NCBI RefSeq assembly: GCF_014650875.1 | Contig: NZ_BMVU01000029.1 | Span: 1-64,000, forward strand | DNA from: Streptomyces minutiscleroticus | GTDB taxonomy: Bacteria; Actinomycetota; Actinomycetes; Streptomycetales; Streptomycetaceae | Length of the DNA: 64,000 nucleotides | Reading direction: 5' to 3' | Translations under genes and position numbers: made by a program | Notes under the pieces: model-generated | Databases searched by the model: none | What the model was told of the DNA's origin: nothing | Seen by the model: only the letters and a program-made list of their open reading frames with translations | Part shown: positions 17,072 through 27,809 of the stretch, piece after piece | Layout of the letters: every line of letters begins with the position of its first letter | How positions within the stretch are numbered: the stretch's first letter is position 1

Positions 17072-18501
17072 GCAGCGTGGCCGAACTGGTGGAAAGGCTG
17101 CGGGACGAGCTGAACCGCTACTCTCCCGGTGAGAAGCTGCCGTCGAGCCGGGCGCTCGTCGAGCGGTTCCGCGTGAGCCCCGTGACCGTGTCACGGGCGC
17201 TGGCGCAGCTCTCCGCCGAGGGCCTGGTGACCACCAGGCCGGGCGCCGGGGCGTTCCGGGCGCGGGCCCGCGCCACCGCCCCGGCCGCCGGGGACACCTC
17301 GTGGCAGGAGGTCGCCCTCAGCGCCGACGCCTCCGCCGAACTGGTGCCGCGCACGGTCGACGCCTCCGGCGTGGTGGTCTCGCTGGCCTCCCCGCCGCCC
17401 GGCGTCGTGGAGTTCAACGGCGGCTACCTGCACCCCTCGCTCCAGCCCGAGCGGGCCATGGCCGCCGCCCTGTCCCGCGCGGGCCGCCGGCCCGGGGCCT
17501 GGGCGCGCCCGCCGGTCGACGGGGTGCCGGAGCTGCGCGAGTGGTTCGCGCGCGGCATCGGCGGCCCCGTCACGGCCGCCGAGGTGCTCATCACCTCGGG
17601 CGGGCAGTCGGCCCTGACCACCGCGTTGCGCGCGCTCGCGCCGCCGGGAGCCCCGGTCCTCGTGGAGTCGCCCACGTACCCGGGCATGCTGGCCATCGCC
17701 CGCGCCGCGGGGCTGCGGCCCGTGCCGGTGCCGGTGGACCGCGACGGCGTACGGCCCGAGCTGCTCGCCGACGCGTTCGCGGCGACCGGCGCCCGCGTCC
17801 TCGTCTGCCAGCCGCTCTTCCAGAACCCGACCGGCGCCGTGCTCTCCGCCGCGCGCCGGGGCGAGGTGCTGCGCATCGCGCGCGACGCCGGCGCCTTCGT
17901 GATCGAGGACGACTTCGTGCGCCGTCTCGTGCACGAGGACGCGGGACCGCTGCCGCGCCCGCTGGCCGCCGACGACCCCGACGGCGTGGTCGTGCACGTC
18001 TGCTCGCTCACCAAGGCGACCTCGCCGAGCTTCCGGGTGAGCGCGCTCGCCGCCCGCGGGCCGGTCCTGGAGCGGCTGCGGGCCATCCAGATCGTCGACA
18101 CCTTCTTCGTGCCGCGCCCGCTCCAGGAGGCGGCCCTCGAACTCGTCGGCTCGCCCGCCTGGCCCCGCCATCTGCGGTCGGTCGCGGCCGAGCTGCGGGC
18201 CCGCCGCGACACGATGACGGCGGCGCTCCGCCGCCACCTGCCCGAACTCGCCCTGCCGCACGTCCCGTCCGGCGGCTACCACCTGTGGCTGCGGCTGCCC
18301 GACGGCACGGACGAGGGGGCGCTGCTGGCCGCCGCCCTGCGCGCGGGCGTGGCCGTCGCCCCGGGCCGCCCGTACTTCAGCGCCGAGCCGCCGGCCCCCC
18401 ACGTGCGGCTGAGCTTCGTGGGCGTCGCCGGTACGGCGGAGATCGAGGAGGGCGTACGGAGGCTGCGCACGGCGTGCGACGAGGTGCTGCGGCCGTACTG
18501 A
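17059..18501 (+). CDS. MocR-type GntR/aminotransferase-fold regulator
   Basis: 480 residues. An N-terminal GntR winged helix (residues 1-70: VERLRDELNRYSPGEKLPSS, RFRVSPVTVSRALAQLSAEG) is fused to a fold-type-I PLP domain (residues ~115-480). PLP features present are ESPTYPG, LFQNPTGAVLS, VIEDDFVRRL and the Schiff-base lysine in SLTKATSPSFR. MocR proteins sense an amine, amino acid or vitamin B6 compound through PLP and usually control the divergent neighbour, here a DMT transporter. Start chosen at the ATG giving a normal GntR N-terminus; no Shine-Dalgarno sequence, so likely leaderless. Confidence 0.92.
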   Translation: MQERSSVAELVERLRDELNRYSPGEKLPSSRALVERFRVSPVTVSRALAQLSAEGLVTTRPGAGAFRARARATAPAAGDTSWQEVALSADASAELVPRTVDASGVVVSLASPPPGVVEFNGGYLHPSLQPERAMAAALSRAGRRPGAWARPPVDGVPELREWFARGIGGPVTAAEVLITSGGQSALTTALRALAPPGAPVLVESPTYPGMLAIARAAGLRPVPVPVDRDGVRPELLADAFAATGARVLVCQPLFQNPTGAVLSAARRGEVLRIARDAGAFVIEDDFVRRLVHEDAGPLPRPLAADDPDGVVVHVCSLTKATSPSFRVSALAARGPVLERLRAIQIVDTFFVPRPLQEAALELVGSPAWPRHLRSVAAELRARRDTMTAALRRHLPELALPHVPSGGYHLWLRLPDGTDEGALLAAALRAGVAVAPGRPYFSAEPPAPHVRLSFVGVAGTAEIEEGVRRLRTACDEVLRPY

Positions 18502-18519
18502 CCGGCGCCGCGTCGGCCG

Positions 18520-18783
18520 GGCCGACCGGGACCATGACGGCCGGGCCGGGGCCATGGCGGCCGGGCCGTTCGGTGCCGCGGCGGGCGCTCCGGCCGGTGC
18601 CGCGGTGGTCGGACCGGCCGGTGCCGTGGAGGTGAGGTCCGTCGGCGCCGTGGCGGTCCGGGCCGCCCGGTGTCGCGGCGGGCGGACCGCCCGGTGTCGC
18701 GGCGGCCTGGTCGACCGGTGCCGCAGTGGGCGCACCCGCCGACGCCGTGGTGACCGGCCCTGCCGGTGCCGTGGCGGATGTAC
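18520..18783 (+). repeat. 24-nt degenerate tandem repeat, about 11 copies
   Basis: The gap between mocR and the next gene is almost wholly built of 24-nt units in phase. Examples are 18592-18615, 18616-18639, 18664-18687, 18688-18711, 18712-18735 and 18760-18783. A shared core resembles GGCCGGTGCCGCGGCGG. Copies have diverged at several positions each. All six frames are low-complexity and no start context is seen, so I treat it as a noncoding minisatellite. Confidence 0.75.
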
Positions 18784-18833
18784 CGTCGGTTACCCCTCTT
18801 GACCGGCCCGGCCGGGCGGTCGAACATCGCGGC

Positions 18834-19427
18834 ATGCATGTTCGGGTCACGTTCATCGCCGCGGCTCGCTGCTCCTCGCTGCTCGCCGAGCGCTTCGACG
18901 ACGACAGGCCCCTCGACCAGGCCGGCTGGGACGAGGTGCAGCTCGTGGCGCCCGCGCTGATCCCGTACGCGGCCGCCGAGCTGCGCTACTGCTCGCCGGC
19001 GCCGCGCAGCCGGGCCACCGGCGACGCCCTCGGCCTCGGCCCGCTGGTGCAGCTCGCGCTGCGCGACTGCGACATGGGCCGGTGGCGCGGGCTCACGCTC
19101 GGCGAGGCGATGGCCCGCGAGCCCGCGGCGGTCGACGCCTGGCTCGCCGATCCGCGCACCGCGCCGCACGGCGGTGAGTCGCTGCTGACCTTCGTCGGCC
19201 GGGTCGGCGAGTGGCTGGACACCCGCCCGGCCGACGACGGCGGCCGCATCGTCGCCGTGGCCGAGCCGTCGGTCGTGCGCGCCGCCCTCGTCTACGTGCT
19301 GCGGGCCCCGCTGGCGACGTACTGGAACATCGACGTGCGCCCGCTGTCGACGACCGCGGTCACGGGGTGGGCCGGGCGCTGGAACCTGCGCTTCGACGGG
19401 GCGTTCCCGCAGCCCCTGCGGCCTTAG
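18834..19427 (+). CDS. histidine-phosphatase-like protein lacking catalytic histidines
   Basis: 197 residues with the overall histidine phosphatase (phosphoglycerate-mutase-like) pattern. It keeps the SPAPRSRATGDALGL arginine region and MGRWRGLTLGEAMAREP, but the N-terminal RHG motif is replaced by ARCSS (residues ~12-16). The late GH motif is replaced by VAEPSVVRA. Both catalytic histidines therefore appear lost, suggesting a non-enzymatic role. No Shine-Dalgarno sequence; TTGACC (18799-18804), a 17-nt spacer and GAACAT (18822-18827) make a promoter 6 nt before the ATG. Its stop overlaps the stop of the convergent gene. Confidence 0.72.
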   Translation: MHVRVTFIAAARCSSLLAERFDDDRPLDQAGWDEVQLVAPALIPYAAAELRYCSPAPRSRATGDALGLGPLVQLALRDCDMGRWRGLTLGEAMAREPAAVDAWLADPRTAPHGGESLLTFVGRVGEWLDTRPADDGGRIVAVAEPSVVRAALVYVLRAPLATYWNIDVRPLSTTAVTGWAGRWNLRFDGAFPQPLRP

Positions 19428-19891
19428 GCCGGATCGCCCCGATCCTCGGCGACCCGCGCGTAGTCGGTGGTGAGCAGGAGGTCCTTGGCCGGGCCGCCCA
19501 CCCGCCACACGGTCCGCCAGCGGTCCGCGTCGAGCGCGGTGAACTCGCCCCGGTAGAGGTCGGCCGCGCACGGGTGGTCCGCGACGTGCCGCCCGGTCGT
19601 CAGGTCCAGGTCGTGGAAGGGGCGCCCGTCGGCGAAGCGCACGTCGGCGCGGCCCGCCGTACCGCCCGGCAGGAACCGCAGCGTGCGCTCGGCCGGCCGC
19701 GGCACGCCCCGCCACACGAAGGTGCCGCTCTCGTGGTGCAGCAGCCCGCCGCCGTCCAGCGGGGTGAAGGCGGTGGTGCCGGTGAAGCGCCCCTCGTCGC
19801 CCGTGGCCAGGTCCCGCACCGTGCGCTCGACCCGCCACCTCCCGGCCAGGTACGCGAGGACGTCGGGCACGGGCCGCAACTCGGTGGCCAT
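19424..19891 (-). CDS. DUF6314-like protein
   Basis: 155 residues, beta-rich, lipocalin-like in appearance: VLAYLAGRWRVERTVRDLA, GRFTGTTAFTPLDGGGLLHH and SGTFVWRGVPRPAERTLRF. I recall this as the DUF6314 family of actinobacteria; function unknown. GGAAGGAG lies before the ATG at 19891, which decides the start. Its TAA (19424-19426) overlaps the TAG of the convergent phosphatase-like gene by 2 nt. Confidence 0.7.
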   Translation of the reverse strand: MATELRPVPDVLAYLAGRWRVERTVRDLATGDEGRFTGTTAFTPLDGGGLLHHESGTFVWRGVPRPAERTLRFLPGGTAGRADVRFADGRPFHDLDLTTGRHVADHPCAADLYRGEFTALDADRWRTVWRVGGPAKDLLLTTDYARVAEDRGDPA

Positions 19892-20008
19892 GGCGTCGCT
19901 CCTTCCCGTTCCCGCTGCTCGGCCGGTGCCGCTGCCGCGCGGACGCCGGGGACGTGAGCCTACCCGGCGCCCGTCCGGCACCGGCGATCGGGCGGAGGCG
20001 GCGTGTGG

Positions 20009-20071
20009 GGGGAGCGGAGGACGGCGGCCCACCCTCCGGCGGGCGGCGGGCCGTCGTCCTCCCCGCTCCCC
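20009..20071 (-). terminator. long hairpin after the F420-type oxidoreductase gene
   Basis: Arms 20009-20030 and 20048-20071 pair over about 21 positions with a 2-nt bulge and one G-U pair. The hairpin begins 3 nt past the minus-strand stop codon. Confidence 0.7.
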
Positions 20072-20074
20072 GCG

Positions 20075-20971
20075 TCAGTCCAGCAGCTGGGCCAGGCGGC
20101 GCCAGCCCTCGCGCGGGAGGTCCTCCCGGGGGTCGTCGCCGACCAGCTGGAGGGCCAGGTGGTCGGCGCCCGCGTCGTGGAAGAGGTCGACGGCGGCGCG
20201 GACGCGGTTCTCGTCGCCCCAGGCGAACACCGCGTCGACGAGGCGTTCGCTGCCGCCCTCCAGGAGGTCGTCCTCGGTGAAGCCGAGCCGCAGGAAGTTC
20301 CGGGCGTAGTTCGGCAGCTCCAGGTAGGGGGCGAGGTAGGCGCGGGCCGTGGCGCGGGCGCGGTCCGGGTCGGTGTCCAGGACCACCTTCAGCTCCGGCG
20401 CCAGCAGCGGGCCGTCCCCCAGGATCTCGCGGGCCTGCGCCGTGTGCTCGGGGGTGACCAGGTACGGGTGCGAACCGGCGGCCCGGTCGCGGGAGAGCCG
20501 CAGCATCTTCGGGCCGAGCGCGGCCAGCACGCGCCGCCCGGCGGAGACGCCCGCGGCGTCCAGCGCGTCCAGGTAGGCGACCATGGCGGCGTAGGGGCGG
20601 CGGTACTGGTCCGCGAGCTTGGCGTGGCTCACCCCGAGCCCGAGCAGGAAGCGGCCGGGGTGCGCGGCCTCCACGGTGGCGAGGCGGCGGGCGGTGTCCT
20701 CGGCGTCGTGCTCCCAGATGCTCTGGATGCCGGTGGCCACGACGAGCCGCGTCGTCGCGTCGAGGAGCGGCGCCGCGTGCGCCGGGTTGCTGTTGCCGCC
20801 CAGCCAGACGGCCCCGAAGCCGAGCTCCTCCAGTTCGGCGGCGGCCTCCGCGATCTCGCCGTGCCGCGCCGGGTCCTCCGAGCGCAGGGCGATGCTCCAG
20901 ACGCCGTGCCGTCCGACGGCCTCCTTCAGGGCGTTCGGTGCTCCGCGGTCCGCGGTCGTGGTGTCGTCCAT
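20075..20971 (-). CDS. LLM-class (F420-dependent type) oxidoreductase
   Basis: 298 residues of the luciferase-like monooxygenase fold, closest in pattern to the TIGR03620 F420-dependent subgroup: GVWSIALRSEDPARHGEIAE, ELGFGAVWLGGNSNPAHAAP, ATGIQSIWEHDAEDTARR and HPGRFLLGLGVSHAKLADQY. Such enzymes transfer hydride between F420 and an organic substrate; substrate unknown. The ATG start MDDTTTADRG has GGAGGGA upstream. It is divergent from argC across 204 nt. Confidence 0.85.
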   Translation of the reverse strand: MDDTTTADRGAPNALKEAVGRHGVWSIALRSEDPARHGEIAEAAAELEELGFGAVWLGGNSNPAHAAPLLDATTRLVVATGIQSIWEHDAEDTARRLATVEAAHPGRFLLGLGVSHAKLADQYRRPYAAMVAYLDALDAAGVSAGRRVLAALGPKMLRLSRDRAAGSHPYLVTPEHTAQAREILGDGPLLAPELKVVLDTDPDRARATARAYLAPYLELPNYARNFLRLGFTEDDLLEGGSERLVDAVFAWGDENRVRAAVDLFHDAGADHLALQLVGDDPREDLPREGWRRLAQLLD

Positions 20972-21123
20972 CGCTTCCGGTCCCTCCGTCCTCGGTGCCG
21001 CCGCAGCGGCCGGCTACGGCAGGTGCAACGAGAACGGCCCGGGGATAAGTCCCGCCCGGTCGGGTGAACGGCGGCGCGTCGACCTTTTCCGGCCGGGCAC
21101 CCCGGACGGAGATCGGGGACAGA

Positions 21124-23348
<2,225 letters not shown>

Positions 23349-23352
<4 letters not shown>

Positions 23353-24299
23353 GCAACGGAACGACGCGGAAGCACACCGCCCTGCCCAAGGCCCAGACCC
23401 TCATCGAGGCGCTGCCCTGGCTGACCCGGCACCACGGCAGGACGGTCGTCATCAAGTTCGGCGGCAACGCCATGGTGAACGAGGAGCTGAAGGCCGCCTT
23501 CGCCCAGGACGTCGTCTTCCTGCGGCACGCCGGCCTGAAGCCCGTCGTCGTGCACGGCGGCGGCCCGCAGATCAGCGCGGCCCTCGACCGGCACGGCATC
23601 GTCAGCGAGTTCAGGGCGGGCCTGCGCGTCACCACCGAGGACGCGATGGACGTCGTACGGATGGTGCTGGCCGGACAGGTCCAGCGCGAGCTGGTCGGGC
23701 TGCTCAACCAGCACGGCCCGCTCGCCGTCGGTCTCACCGGCGAGGACGCGCACACCATCACCGCCACCAGACACCGGCCGCTGATCGACGGCGAACGCGT
23801 CGACATCGGACGCGTCGGCGAGATCACGCAGATCGACACGGGCGCGATCGAGGCCCTGCTCGCGGACGGCCGCATCCCGGTCGTCTCCTCCATCGCCCGC
23901 AGTGAGGACGACGGACATGTCTACAACGTCAATGCTGATACGGCGGCTGCGGCACTCGCTGCGGCGCTGGGGGCCGAGACCCTCATGGTCCTCACCGACG
24001 TCGAGGGCCTCTACGAGGACTGGCCGAACAGCGACGAGGTGATCAGCCGCCTCACCGCCAGCGAGCTGGAGAGGCTGCTGCCCGATCTGGCCAGCGGCAT
24101 GGTGCCGAAGATGGAGGGCTGCCTGCACGCCGTGCGCAACGGCGTCACCACCGCCCGCGTCATCGACGGGCGCGTGCAGCACTCCATCCTGCTGGAGATC
24201 TTCACCGACGAAGGCATCGGCACGATGGTCGTGCCGGACGGGCCCGGCGCGCAGGACGAGCCGGCCGAGCGGGACGACGACGAGGGGAAAGCGGCATGA
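23349..24299 (+). CDS. argB: acetylglutamate kinase
   Basis: 316 residues, amino-acid-kinase fold. [10 protein letters not shown] is the ATP-phosphate glycine loop; [17 protein letters not shown] binds N-acetylglutamate; [20 protein letters not shown] and [12 protein letters not shown] are conserved kinase strands. It phosphorylates N-acetylglutamate, the usual feedback-controlled step. The first 20 residues and the acidic C-terminal tail ([12 protein letters not shown]) are extensions. ATGA overlaps on both sides. Confidence 0.97.
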
Positions 24300-25522
24300 C
24301 CGCCCAGCAGGACGCGACGGCCAACCAGGAGCTCACCCGGCGGTGGCGGGGCGCGCTCATGGACAACTACGGCACCCCGCGGCTGCCCCTCGTCCGCGGC
24401 GCGGGCACCAGGCTGTGGGACGCCGACGGCAAGGAGTACCTGGACTTCGTCGGCGGCATCGCGGTCAACGCGCTCGGCCACGCCCACCCGGCGGTCGTCG
24501 AGGCCGTGAGCCGGCAGATCGCCTCCCTCGGGCACGTCTCCAACCTCTTCGTGGCCGAGCCGCCGGTCGCCCTCGCCGAGCGCCTGCTGGAGCTGTTCGG
24601 CCGCGACGGCCGGGTCTACTTCTGCAACTCCGGCGCCGAGGCCAACGAGGGCGCCTTCAAGATCGGCCGGCTGACCGGGCGGCCGCACATGGTCGCCACC
24701 GACGGCGGCTTCCACGGCCGGACCATGGGCGCCCTCGCGCTCACCGGCCAGCCCGGCAAACGCGAGCCGTTCCTGCCGCTGCCCGGCGACGTCACCCACG
24801 TCCCCTACGGCGACGCGCAGGCACTGGCCGCCGCGGTCACCGAGGAGACCGCGCTGGTGGTCATCGAGCCGATCCAGGGCGAGAACGGCGTCGTCGTGCC
24901 GCCCCCCGGCTACCTCAAGGCCGCCCGCGCGATCACGGCCGCCACCGGCGCGCTCCTCGTCCTGGACGAGGTCCAGACGGGCGTCGGCCGGACGGGCCAC
25001 TGGTTCGAGTACCAGGCGCACGAGGGCGTCCTGCCCGACGTCGTCACCCTCGCCAAGGGGCTGGGCGGCGGACTGCCCCTGGGCGCGACCGTCGCCTTCG
25101 GCCGCGCGGCCGAGCTGCTCAAACCCGGCCACCACGGCACCACCTTCGGCGGCAACCCCGTCGCCTGCGCCGCCGGGCTCGCCGTCCTGGACACGATCGC
25201 CTCCGAGGGGTTGCTCGACAACGTCAAGCGGGCGAGCGAGCGGCTGCGCGGCGGAATCGAGTCCCTCGGGCACCGGCTCGTCGACCACGTCCGGGGTGCG
25301 GGACTGCTGCTGGGTATCGTGCTCACCGAGCCGCTCGCGCCGAAGGTGCAGCAGGCGGCTCAGGACGCCGGCCTCCTGGTGAACGCGCCCGCCCCCGATG
25401 TCGTACGGCTGATGCCGCCGCTGAACCTGCGCGACGACGAGGCGGACGCCTTCCTGGAGGCGCTCCCCGGCGTCCTCGACCAGGCCCTCGCGGCCGACGG
25501 GGACGGACGATCCGGAGAATGA
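24296..25522 (+). CDS. argD: acetylornithine aminotransferase
   Basis: 408 residues, class III PLP aminotransferase. Features: [34 protein letters not shown], the [13 protein letters not shown] loop, [14 protein letters not shown] (cofactor Asp) and the PLP lysine, about residue 254, in [13 protein letters not shown]. It converts N-acetylglutamate semialdehyde to N-acetylornithine and may also serve lysine synthesis. It starts inside the argB stop (ATGA) and is followed 7 nt later by argR. Confidence 0.97.
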   Translation: MTAQQDATANQELTRRWRGALMDNYGTPRLPLVRGAGTRLWDADGKEYLDFVGGIAVNALGHAHPAVVEAVSRQIASLGHVSNLFVAEPPVALAERLLELFGRDGRVYFCNSGAEANEGAFKIGRLTGRPHMVATDGGFHGRTMGALALTGQPGKREPFLPLPGDVTHVPYGDAQALAAAVTEETALVVIEPIQGENGVVVPPPGYLKAARAITAATGALLVLDEVQTGVGRTGHWFEYQAHEGVLPDVVTLAKGLGGGLPLGATVAFGRAAELLKPGHHGTTFGGNPVACAAGLAVLDTIASEGLLDNVKRASERLRGGIESLGHRLVDHVRGAGLLLGIVLTEPLAPKVQQAAQDAGLLVNAPAPDVVRLMPPLNLRDDEADAFLEALPGVLDQALAADGDGRSGE

Positions 25523-25529
25523 GAAGACG

Positions 25530-26069
25530 ATGAGCCAGGCGCAGGACCACGAGCACGCAGGGCCCGCCGTGCCGCAGACCCGCACCGCACGCCACCGCCG
25601 GATCGTGGACATCCTCAACCGGCAGCCGGTGCGCTCGCAGAGCCAGCTGGCCAAGCTCCTCGCCGACGACGGGCTGAGCGTCACCCAGGCGACGCTCTCC
25701 CGCGACCTCGACGAGCTCAACGCGGTCAAGATCCGCAACAACGACGGCGACCTCATCTACGCGGTGCCGAGCGAGGGCGGCTTCCGCACCCCGCGCGCGC
25801 CGCTGGGCGAGTCGGCGAAGGAGGAGCGGATGCGCCGCCTCTCCGCCGAGCTGCTGATCTCGGCGGAGGCGTCGGCCAACCTCGTGGTCCTGCGCACCCC
25901 GCCGGGCGCCGCGCAGTTCCTGGCCTCGGCCATCGACCAGGCCGAGCTGCACGACGTCCTCGGCACCATCGCCGGCGACGACACGCTGATGCTGATCAGC
26001 CGTGACCCGACCGGCGGCCAGGCGCTCGCGGACCACCTGCTGCGGCTGGCGCAGAACGACGCCCACTGA
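25530..26069 (+). CDS. argR: arginine repressor
   Basis: 179 residues. N-terminal winged-helix DNA-binding domain ([38 protein letters not shown]) and C-terminal hexamerisation/arginine-binding domain ([31 protein letters not shown] with the Asp pair that binds arginine). With arginine it binds ARG boxes; candidates here are 21124-21157 (argC) and 31365-31399 (argH). As the last gene of the operon it represses itself. Confidence 0.96.
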   Translation: MSQAQDHEHAGPAVPQTRTARHRRIVDILNRQPVRSQSQLAKLLADDGLSVTQATLSRDLDELNAVKIRNNDGDLIYAVPSEGGFRTPRAPLGESAKEERMRRLSAELLISAEASANLVVLRTPPGAAQFLASAIDQAELHDVLGTIAGDDTLMLISRDPTGGQALADHLLRLAQNDAH

Positions 26070-26144
26070 GCGGAACGACACCCACCGAGCGGAACGACCC
26101 CCGCTGAACCGCCGGCGGCCGGCCCCGGCCGGACGGCCGGAGGC

Positions 26145-26945
26145 TCAGCCGAGCAGGGCGGCGAGCCCGCCGGTGCACCGGACCTCGTCGCCCGCCGTGA
26201 TGAGCAGCGCCTCGGTGTCCGGCAGCGACTCCAGCCAGTCGAGCGCCTGCCGAGAACCCATCGCGAAGGCCGCGGTGGCCCAGGCGTCCACCCAGGTCAG
26301 ACGGGGGCCGATCACGGTGACCGCGAGCAGGTCGGTGACCGCGGAGCGGCCGGTGCGCGGGTCCACGATGTGCGCGCCGCGCTCGGCGGTGCCCGAGGTG
26401 GCCACGGCCAGCTCCCCGGCGCCCGCGGCCGACACCACGGCCGCCAGGTGGCCGGGGCGCAGCGGGTCCGACACCCCGACCCGCCACGGCCGGTGGCCGT
26501 CCGGCGCCCCGCGCAGCTGCACGTCGCCGCCGCCGTTCACGCTCACGCCGCCCGCTCCGGCGCCGCTCAGCAGCCGGGCCGCCCGCTCGACCGCCCAGCC
26601 CTTGACCAGCCCGGTCGGGTCCACGCTCCCCGCGTACGTGGAGCTGAACCAGCCCTCGCTCGTCCGCTCCGCCTCGGCGCACAGCTCCAGGACCTCGGCG
26701 ACCTCCGGGTCGCAGGCGCCGACGGGCAGCTCGCCGCGGGCCAGCCGGGTGATCTGGCTGTCCTCGCGGTAGGTGCTGAACACCGCGTCCGTGCGGTGCA
26801 GTCCCGCCACGGCCTGCGCCAGGGCGGCCGCGACGGCGTCCGGTTCCCCGCCGCGCACGTCGAAGGAGAAGACGGTGCCCATGACCTCCTCCGCGTGCCG
26901 CACCCGGGCCGGGGAGACCTCCGCGGGGCCGGACACCTCAGCCAC
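26145..26945 (-). CDS. apbE: FAD:protein FMN transferase (ApbE)
   Basis: 266 residues. The ApbE fold shows MGTVFSFDVRGGEPD, SQITRLARGELPVGACDPEV, DPTGLVKGWAVERAARLL, GGVSVNGGGDVQLRG and ATSGTAERGAHIVDPRTGRS. It transfers FMN from FAD onto a Thr/Ser of FMN-binding domains outside the membrane. No clear signal peptide or lipobox is seen, unlike many homologues, so export route is uncertain. The GTG at 26945 overlaps the end of the FMN-binding gene by 8 nt; a later ATG at 26882 is possible but loses little. The neighbour is its obvious substrate. Confidence 0.9.
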   Translation of the reverse strand: MAEVSGPAEVSPARVRHAEEVMGTVFSFDVRGGEPDAVAAALAQAVAGLHRTDAVFSTYREDSQITRLARGELPVGACDPEVAEVLELCAEAERTSEGWFSSTYAGSVDPTGLVKGWAVERAARLLSGAGAGGVSVNGGGDVQLRGAPDGHRPWRVGVSDPLRPGHLAAVVSAAGAGELAVATSGTAERGAHIVDPRTGRSAVTDLLAVTVIGPRLTWVDAWATAAFAMGSRQALDWLESLPDTEALLITAGDEVRCTGGLAALLG

Positions 26946-27783
26946 CGGCCCGGTCCAGCGCGGACTGCAGCGACTCCTCGTAGCCGCGGCTGGTGTAGGT
27001 CGCGCCGGAGACCACGTCGATGTCGGCGCTGTCCGCCTCCACCGCCTCCCGGTTGAGCTTCGGCACCGCGTCGGCGCTCACCTGGGAGCTGCGGCCGCCG
27101 CTCGGCGACTGCACGGCCGCCGCCGAGGTGATCCGCCCGTCGCGCAGGGTGATGCGGACCTGTACGGGCCCGTACTGCGTCTTGAACACGTCGCCGGTGA
27201 GGGTGCGGGACCCGGTGCCGCCGGAACTCCGGGCGCCGCCCGATCCTTGAGCGCCGCCCGGTTCCTGGGTGCCCTCTGCCTCTTGGGAGGCGCCCGCTCC
27301 CTGGGATGCGGCGGAGCCCCCGCCGCCCGCCCCGACCTTGTCCAGTGCGGACTGCAGCGACTCCTTGTAGCCGCGGCTGGTGTACGTCGCCCCGGACACC
27401 GCGTCGATCTCCGCGCTCTGGGCCGCGACCGCCTCCCGGTTGAGCTTCGGCACGGCGTCCGCGGTGATCCGGTCGCTGCGCCCGCCGGCGGGCGCCCGCA
27501 CGGCCTCGGCCCCGGTGACCTTCCCGCCGCTGACGGTGAGGCGGACCTGCACCGGCCCGTACCGGGTCTTCACCGCGGTGCCCGTGACCGTGCCGCCGTC
27601 CTGCACGGCCCCGGCACCGCCCTGCGGCGCCTGCTGTCCCGACGCCGACCGCTGGGGGGCCGCGCCGCCCGCCGACGCGGCCGCCGGGTCCGACGCCGGC
27701 TTCAGCGACAGCAGCAGCACGATCCCGGACACCGTGGCGGCGCCGGCGAGCACGACGCGCCGGATGGGGTGGCTCTTCTTCAT
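26938..27783 (-). CDS. exported protein with two tandem FMN-binding domains
   Basis: 281 residues. N-terminal signal/anchor (IRRVVLAGAATVSGIVLLLS, residues 8-27), Ser/Ala/Gln-rich linker, FMN_bind domain 1 (residues ~60-148), a Gly/Ser/Gln/Glu linker, and FMN_bind domain 2 (~195-281). Both domains end with nearly the same stretch SGATYTSRGYxESLQSALD; the Thr of SGAT is the residue ApbE flavinylates in this family. The domains are a recent-looking duplication. It should carry two covalent FMN groups on the outer face and pass electrons to or from the ferric-reductase-like protein encoded 26 nt upstream. Confidence 0.9.
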   Translation of the reverse strand: MKKSHPIRRVVLAGAATVSGIVLLLSLKPASDPAAASAGGAAPQRSASGQQAPQGGAGAVQDGGTVTGTAVKTRYGPVQVRLTVSGGKVTGAEAVRAPAGGRSDRITADAVPKLNREAVAAQSAEIDAVSGATYTSRGYKESLQSALDKVGAGGGGSAASQGAGASQEAEGTQEPGGAQGSGGARSSGGTGSRTLTGDVFKTQYGPVQVRITLRDGRITSAAAVQSPSGGRSSQVSADAVPKLNREAVEADSADIDVVSGATYTSRGYEESLQSALDRAGG

Positions 27784-27809
27784 CGCTCCTGCTTCCCGTC
27801 TTCCGTGGC

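Noticed and set aside
18520-18783. CRISPR array
   Set aside because: Repeats are directly adjacent, diverged and without unique spacers; no cas genes nearby.
18554-18802. Ala/Gly-rich repeat ORF in the 24-nt repeat
   Set aside because: Reading frames stay open only because the period is 24. Composition changes from Ala/Gly to Arg/Cys along the frame and no ribosome site exists.
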